Part shown: positions 33,476 to 47,000 of the stretch, piece by piece
Layout of the letters: each line of letters starts with the position of its first letter
Position numbering within the stretch: position 1 is the first letter of the stretch
Source of the DNA: Beroe forskalii
Lineage: Eukaryota; Ctenophora; Nuda; Beroida; Beroidae
Assembly (NCBI GenBank): GCA_011033025.1
Contig: WFMF01000145.1
Location: 186,001 to 250,000 of the forward strand
Length of the DNA: 64,000 nucleotides
Reading direction: 5' to 3'
Notes under the pieces: generated by a model
Databases searched by the model: none
What the model saw: the letters and a program-made list of their open reading frames with translations, nothing else
What the model was told of the DNA's origin: nothing
Made by a program: the position numbers and the translations under genes

Positions 33476-35073
33476 AGAAGAGTCGAGTATTGTGGTCCCA
33501 GCACTCGAGAAAGATATAAAACAGTATGTCCTGAAATGGAAAACGTTCTAAACTTGGGCTTCAGATCCCTTTTTACGACCCCTTTTAACTACCCTATTGA
33601 CGAGGTAGGGTAGTAAATGGTGGCAAAAAGGGAGTTTATAACTATAAGGGAATAAACCCTGGAATCATGATCTAAGACTCTTTTATAAGATATGCAGTAG
33701 TCTAAACACTTGAAATAGATAACAAGCAGATTTCCTGATGTAATGTAAAAAACTGTCTAAGGTTTGCATCATAATCCTTTTTACTACCCTATTGACGAGG
33801 TCTTATTGACTGATGAGCACACATACGTGTTAGAATTTAACTTTTTTACTCATCATAAAACAATGTTTTTATAATATTTTTCTGCGATGGGCTTTACAAC
33901 TTCACCACAGCAAAATCACTGTGCATTGTGAATGTGTGCGTGTACCTATATCATGATACATTACTTATTATATGAAGATGACGTAACAGTTACACTATAT
34001 ATTAGTTTAATACACTTACACATGAGAATCGAGAAACGGGGACAAGGATCAAATTAGACCCTCTTCTAACCTCATTACCCGCTATTAAACAAACACGCAA
34101 TTACACCATTATGAGATCAGAACTGGATGCGGAAGAGAGCTGCAGCACCTAATTCGATCGCATATTTGCATAAAGGGAGGAAGAGAGGAGGATACAAATT
34201 GGGCGTTGATTGGATCAGCGCTGAGTAGCTGATTAGAGGCTCGCGAGTTAATTCAATGAAAGCAGTTACATAGATGTCACGTGGGGCAGTGTCACGTGAT
34301 AAAATTGGTCATTTTCAAATGCAAATATCTCCCTCAAGGAATGAGCTACAGCTTAAAGAGTTAGCTTGCCGGAATCAGCAAATCGTCCTCTTTCAGATGA
34401 GCTACGTTTTGGAACGATTCATGATTCACTGGGAGCCCCTACGATTGTGTGCGTTTTTCATTTGATCAATCCATTTGATCGACGCGGAACGATGAAACCA
34501 CCTTAGCATTACTAAACACGCATACAAATGGGAGACCGACCAACAAATATACCCGGCCCCTGTTTGCATTGTGCCATTGCTGATTGCGCATGAGCGCGCT
34601 TTCCATAGGCAGTAGGGACTAGGGATGCGGCGCGCGCGCGTGGTGCACGCGTGAAACTTTAAACTATGGATCTGGTTAAAGCAAAGTTGCTCATGTTGAC
34701 TGTTGTGTAAAGTAACGCGCGCAAAATTGTTTATAATCGCTTTTAGGTTTATAAAATTTAAAGCTTTATCGAGGACTCCTTTTTGAACAATCTGCACACC
34801 TTATAATGTGTATTATGTTTTGCAAGAATCGGAGAAGTTTTTAATATTTGACTAAAAAACATAGCCCTATTATTGCACTCCTCCTTGCACTTTTTAGTCT
34901 AAGCATTTGGTTTGAATAGAATGCAACTGTGAATTTATTATTATGACATCTTCAAATAAATAAATAACCTTACAAAAAGTGAAAGTGACAATATGACCTA
35001 GATGTTAAATCTGCATCCATAAATATTGTTCCTTGTGTTTTGTATTAATGGTTATTTTCTACTGAAGCTATAG
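33476..35073. other. Upstream region of the GLYCTK gene
   Basis: No exon is evident. It contains two copies of TACCCTATTGACGAGG (33590, 33785) and a 20-bp motif TTGACTGATGAGCACACATA (33806) that recurs inverted at 37274. A CpG-rich stretch lies at 34580-34660. Confidence 0.4.
34580..34660 (+). promoter_or_regulatory. Candidate GLYCTK promoter with NRF1-like site
   Basis: TGCGCATGAGCGCGC (34585-34599) is close to the NRF1 palindrome, and GCGGCGCGCGCGCG follows near 34627. This is the only CpG-dense patch within 2 kb upstream of the first coding exon of a mitochondrial/cytosolic metabolic gene, the kind of gene NRF1 often drives in animals. Position and role are inferred. Confidence 0.35.
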
Positions 35074-38000
35074 ATGTTCAAAAAGCTGACACAGAATATA
35101 ATTGAATGTCTTGGCCCAAAACAATTCTTGGAGAAAATCTTGCAGCTTGGTGGCCCAAGGTTGTATGTCATTTATGAAAGCACTAATTTCTTGTGTGCCC
35201 ACCAACAGAACATTGGTACAGTTTTGAAATGATGTAGCATCAAAAATTTTGTATTGGTGCCAACTTTATTTTGATACACATGCAACCTGATAGATTTGTT
35301 CTGTATTTTGTCTGAGTAATTTATCTGATTGAATGTGTTTTAAAACAACTATCAGTTATTATTACAGGTTATTAGTTGGTGACAGAGTGTTTAGCCTTGA
35401 GAAAGATGTTTGTGTGGTTGGTTTTGGTAAAGCAACCATGGAAATGTTCAAGCCATTGAAACAGTAAGTTTTATTCTTCAATTGATTATTATGACATCTA
35501 TTTTCAATCTATTTTCATACAACAATAATGGTTGATACACACTTCCACATTGAATTTGCATTACTTTCAAATACCTGCTTTATGAATTAGGTCTAAGTTG
35601 TACATAATACAGTAATTCAAAAGATGTCAGTAAATTCATTCAATAGATATTTTAAAAGTTAGCTAATATGTTTGAAGTGATTGATCATTTCAGTGAAACA
35701 CTAAAGTTAGCTGTGGATATAGTAAAATTTTCAAAGTCAAAAAGAATAGAACTTAAGGTCAAGCTAATTTCAAACAAATCTGAAGGACTTTATCTAATGA
35801 TATGGCCCCATGTGATGATTCACCTAGCTGAGAATTCACAAAATAAGGCTCATTAATCATCCTTTTGTGATGAAATAATTAATTCACGCAAGATTACTAA
35901 GGCTATTAGGTATATTTTCCAAAGGTTCAAAACTATTTGCACAAAATTGCATTTTCCCATAACAGCTCTGACTATTCAAACTAATGCTAATTAGAGCTTA
36001 AAGAACTATATGACTCCTCTTGGAAAACAATACTATGGTTAATTCTTTTGTCCTTGAAGCAAATGATTGGTATCAGTAGTGATAAGCTGCAGAGAAGTGC
36101 TAAAGTTCCCCAAAATATCCCTGCCCTTGAAAAATCCTCTTTAAACAGTTGGTCAATGAAACCTGCTAGATATGCACCAAGTGCATAAGCTAGACCATTG
36201 CCAGCTATCCAAAGAGATGACATAGTGTGCTTCTGGCTATCACTAGGCTCTTGGTTATGTGCTGTGGTAAATAAATGAATCATTGCTGGGGTAGTGTTTA
36301 TGGTACTATATGCATCTGACATTCCAATGATACATAGAAGTGGGTATATAATGTAGTGTATTGCAGATACCCATGATGTCGAAGCACTCTCTGGTGGGAA
36401 GATTGTGTATGCAGCCACAGCATCTAATGTGCAACACATGCATAAGAAATGCAATATTTTGTTACTGTTAGGTGTACTGAAGAATGTTATTATGACATTG
36501 ATTATTGCTATTGATATCATCATAATAAAAAGTGGCAAACTTGCCTCAATGACAGAAAATCCTAGACTAGCTACTGCAAAATGAGGTAGAGTAAGTTGAA
36601 GATAGCTTAGATATGCAGTAAGAACATATGACTGGCCTAGTGGAATATAGCATCTTAATGGCAATGAATTTGTAGAACCTTCATCATCATTATCAAACCT
36701 ATAGTCAAATTCCTTGATATTGAATATGGTGTGTGCAATGAAAGATAAGAAGAAAGCTATGGCCCCAAATATGTACAGTGGGGGAGCATAACCTCCTAGC
36801 GAATGGTAAATGATATTAGCTACTACAGGAACCACCCCATGAGGTATTACAGCTCCCAGATAGTAAGTTCCATTCACTTTACCCATATCATCTCTGTAGT
36901 AAGCAGATCCTAAGCAAATACTGCTCAATGTGACTGAGCTCATGAGACCACCCTGGATGGCTTGAAAGATGCAAGTCAAGGCTTGAAAACCTATTTTGTT
37001 GTTGTAGGACACCTTTTCATCAGTGGTATCCATAAGTAAGTTGTAGATTAATCCGGCAAGAAGTAAGCAACATCCATGTCCGTATAGTCCAATAAGTATG
37101 ACACATTTAGCAGAGAGATATTTCAGCACACATTTGTTGAAGAAGCCCATGAGGACATATCCAACTATGTAGTTGGCTTTGAACAGTCCGTACACAAATC
37201 CTGGTGGAAAGTTTCTGTGATATAAGTAGTGAAAACAATAATTTTGGAAAACATATCAGTTAATCATAACTGATATGTGTGCTCATCAGTCAAAAGCAGC
37301 TCGTCATAAGAGAAGTGAAAAGGGGCAGTAGAAAGAACCAAACAACGAGATATGCCGCTATTTTATTGTATACTTGTATGATTTTCTCCCCACTACTCGA
37401 ACTGTTTGGTCTATACCCAGGTCTTGAAACCACTCTTTGCTTTTTCTACTGGACCTTTCACTGCTCTTTTAGAAAGGTGCTTTTTGCCGATGAGTGATAA
37501 GCACGTCATGCACACATGAAATTATATTATATTCCAGGAATGATAAGAGTTCTGAAATTCTGTGTGTAAATCATTGTCAAGTACCACAAATCGACTGATA
37601 AGCGAATAAGATGTAATATGTTTATTTCTTGATTATTTTTACCAACCTGAAATTTGGTTGTCTGCTGCAAATATAGCCAAGTAGCCATCTCTTGCACTGA
37701 AACATGTGTTGGTGATGAAACAACACAGTGCGATCAGAAACAAGGCCCACTTCTTTTTAGAATCTTCTATTTTCGGGAATAAAGTGACTTTTTCGTGTGA
37801 ACGAGTTGCCATTTTTTGGTCCTTTGAGCTCAAATTGAAGTAGGTGTTAAATGAGAAAATTTTGGGAGCTCGAACTAATAATGTCGACATACAAATTAAT
37901 CATTTTAATAAACTATTGTTTCTCAATTAATACTACTGTCAATAAATTAACAAAAGTGCTGACACTTATATACAGGGTGCGCCAAAAGTCTTGTCCCCTT

Positions 38001-41000
38001 TTACTTTTTTGATTATTTGAAAAGTACAGCAGATATTTCGATTTTGTAAAAAGTTTCTTTAAATATAACTAAAGAATGGCGGATTCTGAGATTTTCGGGT
38101 TGCTGTGACGTCCATAGCGGCGGCACGGGTTCCCATAGCAACCGACCTAAAAATTAAAGATTTTTGACATTTTTGACATATAGATCAGGACCACATTTTA
38201 TCTTTTGATTGGTCATCTTACAGGATAGATATTTCGATTCTGTGAAAAGTTTCAGTGATCATAACCAGTCTGCAACGCTAAATTCAGAGATTTTCAGGTT
38301 GCTATGACTTTCACAGCAACCACACGAGTTTCCATAGCAACCAGACTCAAAATGGAAGAATCTGGGCTTCTTTAAAAAAATGAAACTCGCTAATTGCCAT
38401 TTATTTCAATTTTATTGCTGGTAGAAAGGGTAGTAAACACTACAAAATGTTAAATTACAGTGAATCTAGCTCAATAGGGGTTCAATGCATGTTCAAAGTA
38501 GTCTCCTTGGGTGGAATTTTGGGCTAATTTCAGTGAAAATCCTTGAATTTTAAACCCGGTTGCTATGGAAACTCGTGTGGTTGCTATGAAAGTCATAGCA
38601 ACCTGAAAATCTCTGAATTCAGCGTTGACTGGTTATGATCACTGGAACTTTTCACAGGATCGAAATATCTATTTTTATGATTAGCAATCAAAACAGTATA
38701 TTTGGTCTTGATTTATATGTCAAAAATGCCAAAAATCTTCGATCTTTAGGTCGGTTGCTATGGGAACTCGTGTCGTTGCTATGGACGTCGGAGCAACCTA
38801 AAAATCTCAGAATCCGCCATTCTTTGGTTATATTTAAAGAAACTTTTTACAGAATCGAAATATCTGCTGTATTTTTCAAATAATCAAAAAAATAAAAGGG
38901 GACAAGACTTTTGGCGCACCCTGTAAAAATAACATTCCAGAATTTGGTATAGATTTTTTTCCTCAAGAACATGTAACTACTTTACTGCCATGAAACTTAA
39001 ACAACTCTGAGCATTGCCCATATCAGTGGTGGCTTAAAAGGTGGAATGATTCTTTCAATTATTTCCTCAATTAAGTGAGATTAGCTACACCTCAACACCG
39101 GTCCTCTCCTCCCAACACTCGGTTATTGGTTACTGGGCGGTTTCCAAAACCCCCCTGACATGGACTGTAGGTATATATGCCAGAACTACGTCACTAACGG
39201 TCCACACTAAACTATGATAATGACGTCACTCAGAACAGCCTTGAGATTATACGAGCATCTTTGATCCTGGCTTTGATTAAGGAAATCTGGATCATGTGGG
39301 AGTTATTACTTCGCCCCCACCTGCCCTAAATCAGGATTTTCACCTACAATTATCATTAATTCACCTCTGTATTATTACCTCTATCACTACGTTACAGCAC
39401 GTGCATTGCGCAGCGGTGTGATTAGGAAAAACACATGTTTATAACCGTGATTATTTTCACGGTCAGAATGAATTACTTTGACTGGTGGAGATGATTTACT
39501 GATTTATTCCATAGCCTCGTGTCTCACATTTGAAGACTAATTAGTGTGAGGTGGATAAATCAATGGTAATAGGAGGATATACTGTGGTTAAAACACCTGC
39601 TTGTTATTTAGCACGCGGTTTGGTGAGAAGACGACCGCTTTATCGCAATCATATTCTTTTTCAGAAGGTCATGATAATAATAAGAAAAAGAAAGTTTCGG
39701 AGGTTTGTTAAATTCTATACTGGCCAGATCAAGCTGTTTGGTAGGTTAATATTATTATGTATATATAAGTATAAATAACCTGTTTGAATCAGTAGCGTAA
39801 ATTAGAAAAGTTTATAGTTTGTTTAATTGTAAGTTATCGAGTAATCAATTGCAACTGTTGACTGGCAGATTTTAAATCCATAATATGTAATATTTAAAAA
39901 TAAAGTTTCCTACACCTGAGGCCTGAGTGGAATTGTATTTTTGGCTTCAAGTTCTAAAATCATAGATAAATATAGGTACTTAGGTAAATGAATGTAGCGA
40001 TATACTACTGCGAAACGAAACTTGAAGAACAAGTCGAATTACCCATTGGCTCTACGCTGACGAGTTACGAATTACATCCTGATATTATGATAACTGGTGC
40101 GAATAATGACAAAGCCATAATATGATGAAGGCGAGAATTAGAAATCTAAATTATCGTATTGCTCGATCGTATATTTCCCGCCCTGGCCGGGGCGGTAACC
40201 CCCTGCATATCAGAAAAAGAAAAAGAAATAGAGAGTCGGGACCTATCAAAAACGATTCGTCATAACGTTTTAGAATTTTATCTTCTCCTATCTTCCTGTT
40301 TCACAGTTCAGGCGATGATTGCTTGCCCTGAGCTATGCTATTGCTCACTGTAGCTTAAATGAGGGCAACGTAAGTTCATATCGGATCGGACGAAAATTGT
40401 TGCCGTGGGAAGCCCCTGAATAATGTCTATGGACCTGCAAAATGGTTAAAATTACGGTCATGGCGAAAATTTGTTACTGTTACAGTGTTACCCTATTTTG
40501 TGATACAATGGTGACCTAATAACTTAATAGTTAATTATAGTAATCATGTCTCGCAGTTAATAGGTATAGGGAAATACGATGAAACAGTGAAGCACGTGAG
40601 TTCACGTGGACGTTTAGTAGAAATGCGGGAATTTGACGAAATTGCTATTTTCACGTGATTTGCATTTGAATTGAAATGCATTGAAACAAGTTCAAATACG
40701 ATAAATGTGAAATTGAAGCCAACTGCTGTATTTCAGCACGTGAGTTCACGTCGATGAGTTGTAGAAATAAAGAAAAACGTCACTTTCGTCGATTCCAAGA
40801 ATAACGTTGTTTCCAACTGCGTGGGGTTTAGTTACATTGGTTACAATTGACAAATGAACTGACCACTCCATATCAGCGGGGGTTACTACGACGACCGTCC
40901 AATGGCTTTGGAGATAATATAGATTAGATAACATATTTATGACTAAAAGGGGTATATAAAATTCTTTCTTATTTATACTCTGAAAGACAAGAGATTATGA

Positions 41001-44000
41001 GAAACACCTGATGGGGTCCAGGGTGCCTGAAATCTGTTTCTTCAGGGCAACAGACTTCAGAGTGCTTTATATCATGGTATCACGTGACATTCACAACTTA
41101 AACAACACAGTCAGGTGACTGAGGTGCTGTATATCATGTGACGCATCACATGATATAGGTTTATAATGTAACGTATCATATATAGCGCTCGTTATGCGAA
41201 AAAACAAAGGTTCTACCGTGGACATAAAGCAAGAAAAACATGTAAACATGTCATAATATATGTGTTTGTAAAAAAAACAAAGGTCATGACAAAAGCAATA
41301 TTAGTAAATTGGTTAACATATAATATTGGAACGCTAATTAACATCGCCCCTGACTACACGGGAGTTGTTCCGTGAGAAAACAATTAATAAGCTCACTGAG
41401 CTGTGGAATTACCGACCTTCCAAGACAGGTGTTCTGGTGTTTGGTAAGGCATTGTCCCGTCTCAAGGCGTCAAAAACTTAGGAGCGAAAGTTTTATATAT
41501 TGAATATTATTACTAAGTCAAAACCTGGGTCCCCTACTATACCAACTACGAGCTGGCAATCCACAACGCTGTTGCTGATTTGTAATGTAATGGGATTTTC
41601 GGACAAATGTCCGTGTTGGACAAATGTCCGCAAAATTTCGTACTGGGTTTCGGACAACTGTCCGTGTCGGACAAATGTCCGTGTCGGACAAATGTCCGTG
41701 TCGGACAAATGTCCGTGTCGGACAATTTCATGTGATGCGCCCTAAAGTTCTTCGTACTTGACATTCACCGTCCATCACTGATAATGGATGATGGGATCAG
41801 TGTCCCCTGACGAGTTGCTCATGTATTTAAGTAATGTGATGCGAGACAGGCTCTTCTAGGAACACCATTTATCTCCCTTCTACGGACTTCTTCCTGGAAA
41901 GACCACCACCCTTCAGGTTGCGAAGAAGTCAAGATGGTTTCCCCTCAGGTTGGCAATCCACAACGCTGTTGCTGATTTGTAATGTAATGGGATTTTCAGT
42001 TTCCCCTCAGGTTACTTAGAGATAAGATCAGTTTCCCTCAAGTTGCTGGGTGATAAGATCAGTTTCCCTTCAGGCCCTTCAGGTGGCTTGCAGATAAGAT
42101 CAGTGTCCACTCAGGTTTCTAGTAGATAAGATCAGTTTCCCTTCAGGTTGCTTGGAGATAAGATCAGTGTCCACTCAGATTGCTTAGAGATAAGATCAGT
42201 TCCCTTCAGGTTGCTAGGAGATAAGATAAGTTTCCCCTCAGGTTGCTGGGAGATACGATCAGTTTTCCCTCAGGTTGCAAGAAGATAAGATCAGTTTCTC
42301 CTCAGGTTGCTAGTAGATAAGATCAGTTTCCCTTCAGGTGGCTTAGAGATAAGATCAGTGTCCACTCAGGTTGCTAGGAGATAAGATCAGTTTCCCTTCA
42401 GGTTGCTTGGAGATAAGATCAGTGTCCACTCAGGTTGCTTAAGATAAGATCAGTTTCCCGTCAGGTTGCTAGGAGATAAGATCAGTTTTCCTTCAGGTTG
42501 CTTGAGATAAGATCAGTTTCCCCTCAGGTTGCTTAGAGATAAGATCAGTTTCCCCTCAGGTTGCTAGGAGATAAGATCAGTTTCCTCACAGGTTGCTAGG
42601 GGATAAGATCAGTTTCCCTTCAGGTTGCTAGAAGATAAGATCATTTTCCCCTCAGGTTGCTAAGAGATAAGAACAATTTCCCTTCAGGTTGCTAGGAGAT
42701 AAGATCAGTTTCCCCTCAGGTTGCTAGAAGATTAGATCATTTTCCCCACAGGTTGTTAGGAGATAAGATCAGTTTCCCCTCAGGTTGCTTGGAGATAATC
42801 CAATGTCTTATCTATAGAGGTGTATGGGTATACTATAAACATAACAAAATACTGCATATCGATTTTCCAATTCAAGGATCATTTTTCCCTCAGGTTGCTT
42901 AGAGATAAGATCAATTTCCCCTCAGGTTGCTTAGAGATAAGATCAATTTCCCCTCAGTTTGCTTAGAGATAAGATCAGTTTCCCCCAGGTTGCTAGGAGA
43001 TAAGATCAGCAAGAGCTTTCTATCAGTGCCGCACTCAGGTGCCGTTGATCCACTTGTGGGCCACGATGCTTCTTGTAAGGTGAATTATGTTCAGGAAACT
43101 GTTTTCGTTCGTTCAATAGTGAATATAAAGTAAAACCCAGGATAGTTTTTCTTCTTACATCTTACAGCTTTTTCAAGACCCCTACAATCATATCAATCCA
43201 CGTGTGGTAATCGATTCCTCAGCGTAATCTGGCTTCAGATGTTTGAGTAAATTTGGGCTCCTTTATTATCAAAAAGTGAAGGCAAACGTCCCAATTCACA
43301 GGTGGTACGAGCAGCGAAAAACAACCTTCCTGACGATAATACTCTGGATATAACGGGACAGATAGTTGATCACGTGACCACTCTGAAAGAGGGTGATCTC
43401 TGCATCTGCCTCATATCAGGTACTCTGAATAGGAATTCAAGGAAATCAACTGGAATGGAATATATCACCGAATTAAATGTCAAATCTAGGGACCTGCTGG
43501 AAAACAGTCATATATATGTATGAACGGAGGGTATATCAAAGGTGGATAAAACAAGCATGCTTTTCTGTATGAATTGTTCATTTCACATCAAGGCATCCTA
43601 AATTTCAAAGTACGGCATCAATTGGCTAAGAAATGTGTAAGAAAAAGTGTATTGAAAGTTTTGAAAATAATCTGCAATTGTATTGCATATTTTCACTGTT
43701 CATACTGATAAGCATGGAAGTTATCAATGTGCCCAGTACTGAAATACACTAGTTTTGAAAACAATAAGCTATCCAAAACTTGACCGACGATTTAGGGCAC
43801 AGAAGGTAAACCAAACTGTGAAATGAAAGTGCGTAAAATGCGAGAATAGTGTATTTGGAAGGCAATTCCTGACATTCGAAGCAGCCAAATTCATGGTCAC
43901 TTTTACTAGGTACATTAAGAGTCCATTTGCTTATTTAGTTGTGTACCCCTAGCTCACAACAAAACCAACTTTCTAATGATAAAAGCTACAGTAATGATAA

Positions 44001-47000
44001 AATTATACTGTTAACATAGATCGCTATATCCGGAATTCTTGCTAATTTCCTCATACTTTTGCTAGTTTAATCATGATAAATGATAATAATCATCATATTA
44101 TCAGTTTACGCTGATACAGATGCCACCACAAGTTATACGAATGACACCGTAACTCTTCATATCCAGGTGTTATTATTCAGGTGGTGGCTCTGCGTTGCTT
44201 TGCGACCCTATCGTACCCCTTCCCGACCTCCTTGACACCATTCGGATCCTGGTGTCAAAATCAGCTACAATACAACAGGTAGAGCAGAATGAAACACAAT
44301 TAAACCTAGCTTATGTCATAGTTTTTAATGGTTTCATCACACTATCTCAGTCATTTCACCACATTAAACTTGATACACGTAATCGTTATGCTACGACGAG
44401 TGGATGATAAATTAAGGTTGTTGGCCTGTTTTTGGCAAAAGGCCAAAAGTGATCCTATTTGATATTCTTTTGATGGTTCAGAGCGCGTTAAGGACGCATC
44501 AATCGACTTGATACTGACCGTTTTCACACTTATGTCGTAGTACTTGGTCCATGCGTAGCCCAATGAATGTCCTCCTGTACGGTATGTTGAACAAGGAATT
44601 GAAACTGACTCTGAGGGGTCCCGTACAGACCGAACTTTGGCAAAATATGTGGAAATAGCCCTTATTAGTGTAGTAATACATTTACACTGAGTAATAATGC
44701 TTAGCCACGAATACTGCAACAACTTTAAGGGACGATCATATTTTAATGTTATCTGTGTTTAAAACGACTCGTTATTAGCAGTTTTGCAACAAAACTTTTA
44801 CAAATATATGCGTTCTTGCAGTATTACGATTCTAATCTTGCAGAATTAAGACTCTAATCCCCCGCAGTTGAACACAGTCAGGACCTTCCTCTGCTCACTA
44901 AAAGGCGGTGGATTGGCTGCCCACATAGCCCCAGCTACCGTAGTATCGCTCATTATCTCTGATGTCATCGGGGACCCGCTACACAGCATAGCTAGTGGAC
45001 CCACCGTGCCGCACAAGGTTAGTACTTTGAGAGTGGAAGGGAACCAAGGGGGGATTGTAGCCCAAAAAAAACCAAGCCCTACCCCATTTTTCGATTCTTG
45101 GGCTAGGTTTTTTTTGGTTTTTTTTGGTTTTTTTAGGTTTTTTTTGGGTTACATTTTGGTAATTTCTGGGGCTTTTTCCAATGAATTTTAACTTAAAAAT
45201 CTGTTGTTTTTGAAAATAATTTTCACAGTCAGTGGCTCTTAAAGTTTATTTGATGAATAGAAACGGTTATTTTCACTCTTTCGGAGCTTGAAGGGCTTAG
45301 GTATCACCTAACAGTAAAATGCACAATATTGCCTGACTAACTGGTGACTACTGGTGACTCTTGCCTCAGTGACTGGTGACCCATGCCAGACCCAGCTTGA
45401 AACTCTTGCTTAATTCACTGGTGACTCTCACCTGACCAACAGAGCCTCTTTCTCTCTAGCTTGGCTGAATAATGACTTTTGCCTGACCTATTGCGGCTTA
45501 CTGGTGAGTGGTGACTACGCGTTCCAGGTGCAGGCGATTCTTGCCTGACCAAATTGTGACCCAAATTGTGACCAAGTTAACAAGTTAGGCCTTTTTCCTG
45601 AATGCCTCACTGACTGGTGACACCCCATGACCCAGCTGCCCATCGGACCACAGGTAACTCTTACCTGATCTCCTGGCGCCTCCTACTTGACCTACTAGCG
45701 TCTCTCACCTGGCCTACTGACAACCTTACCTGACCTACTAAGGAATCTAATCTGACCTACTGCCGACTCTTACCTGGCCTAGTGACGATTCTTATCTGAC
45801 CTACTGACGAATCTTCTCTGAACTTCTTGCGAATCTTACCTGACCTTCTTTCGACCATTGCCTGACCATAGGTCAAGGTGACAGCAGACATTTAACTGTT
45901 GACCCAGCTGGTACTTCTTGCCTGACCCACTAGTGACACTTAATAAATTAAAAGCTCAAATAGGTAACTGTTTTACTTTTAGCCATTAGCGTCTCTTGAT
46001 CCTACCTGACCCACTAACGTCTTCTGATCCTGCCTGACTTACTAGCTTCTCCTGATCCTACCTGACTTACTGGCAACTCCTGATCCTACCTGACCTACTG
46101 GCGTCTCCTAATCATACCTGACCAACCGGCAACTGGACTGATCCTACCTGACCTACAGCTGGCTTCTCCTGATCCTACCTGAGTATCGTGATCCTACCTG
46201 ACCTAATGGCATCTTCTGATCCTACCTTACCTACTGGTGTCTGTTATCCTACCTGATCTACTGGCGTCTCCGGTTACTACCTGACCTATAACTGGCGTCT
46301 CCTGATCCTACCTGACCTATAGCTGGTGTCTCCTGATCCTACCTGACCTACTGTGTACTGGCGTCTCCTGATCCTATCTGACGTACAGCTGGTGTCTCCT
46401 GATCCTACCTGACTTACTGTGTCCTGGTGTCTCCTGATCCTACCTGACCTACAATCGGCATCCGGACTGATCCTACCTGACTCATTGGCGTCTCCTGATC
46501 CTACCTTGGCCTCCTAAATTAGGAGGCCCAGGTAGGATCAGGAGACGCCAATCAGTCAGGTAGGATCAGTCCAGATGCCGATAGGTCAGGTAGGATCAGT
46601 CCAGATGCCGATTACAGGTCAGGTAGGATCAGGAGACACAAGGACACAGTAAGTCAGGTAGGATCAGGAGACGCCAGTAGGTCAGGTAGGATTAGGAGTC
46701 CTAATCCTACCTGACCTACTGGCGTCTCCTGATCCTACCTGACTTACTGGCGTCTCCTGATCTTGCCTAAACCACTGTTGACCCAGCTGGTACTTCTCGC
46801 CTGACCCACTAGTGACACTTAAATTAAAAGCTCAAATAGGTAACTGTTTTAGCCATTGGTGTCTCTTGATCCTACCTCACCTACTAACGTCTTCTGATTC
46901 TACCTGACCTACTAGCTTCTCCTGATCCTACCTGACCTACTGCCATCTCCTGATCCTACCTGACCTATTTGCATCTCCTGATCCTACCTGACCTATTTGC

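Noticed and set aside
41493..41764. Frames encoding repeated TDICPTRTFVRHG peptides
   Set aside because: They translate the 17-bp CGGACAAATGTCCG palindromic repeat.
43010..43079. GLYCTK exon 3 starting at 43010 (acceptor ATCAG)
   Set aside because: Phase would fit, but the acceptor lacks a pyrimidine tract. Starting at 42989 instead adds LLGDKIS, which aligns with the family.
44351..44722. 123-codon minus-strand frame
   Set aside because: It lies antisense in a GLYCTK intron, without motifs or splice signals.
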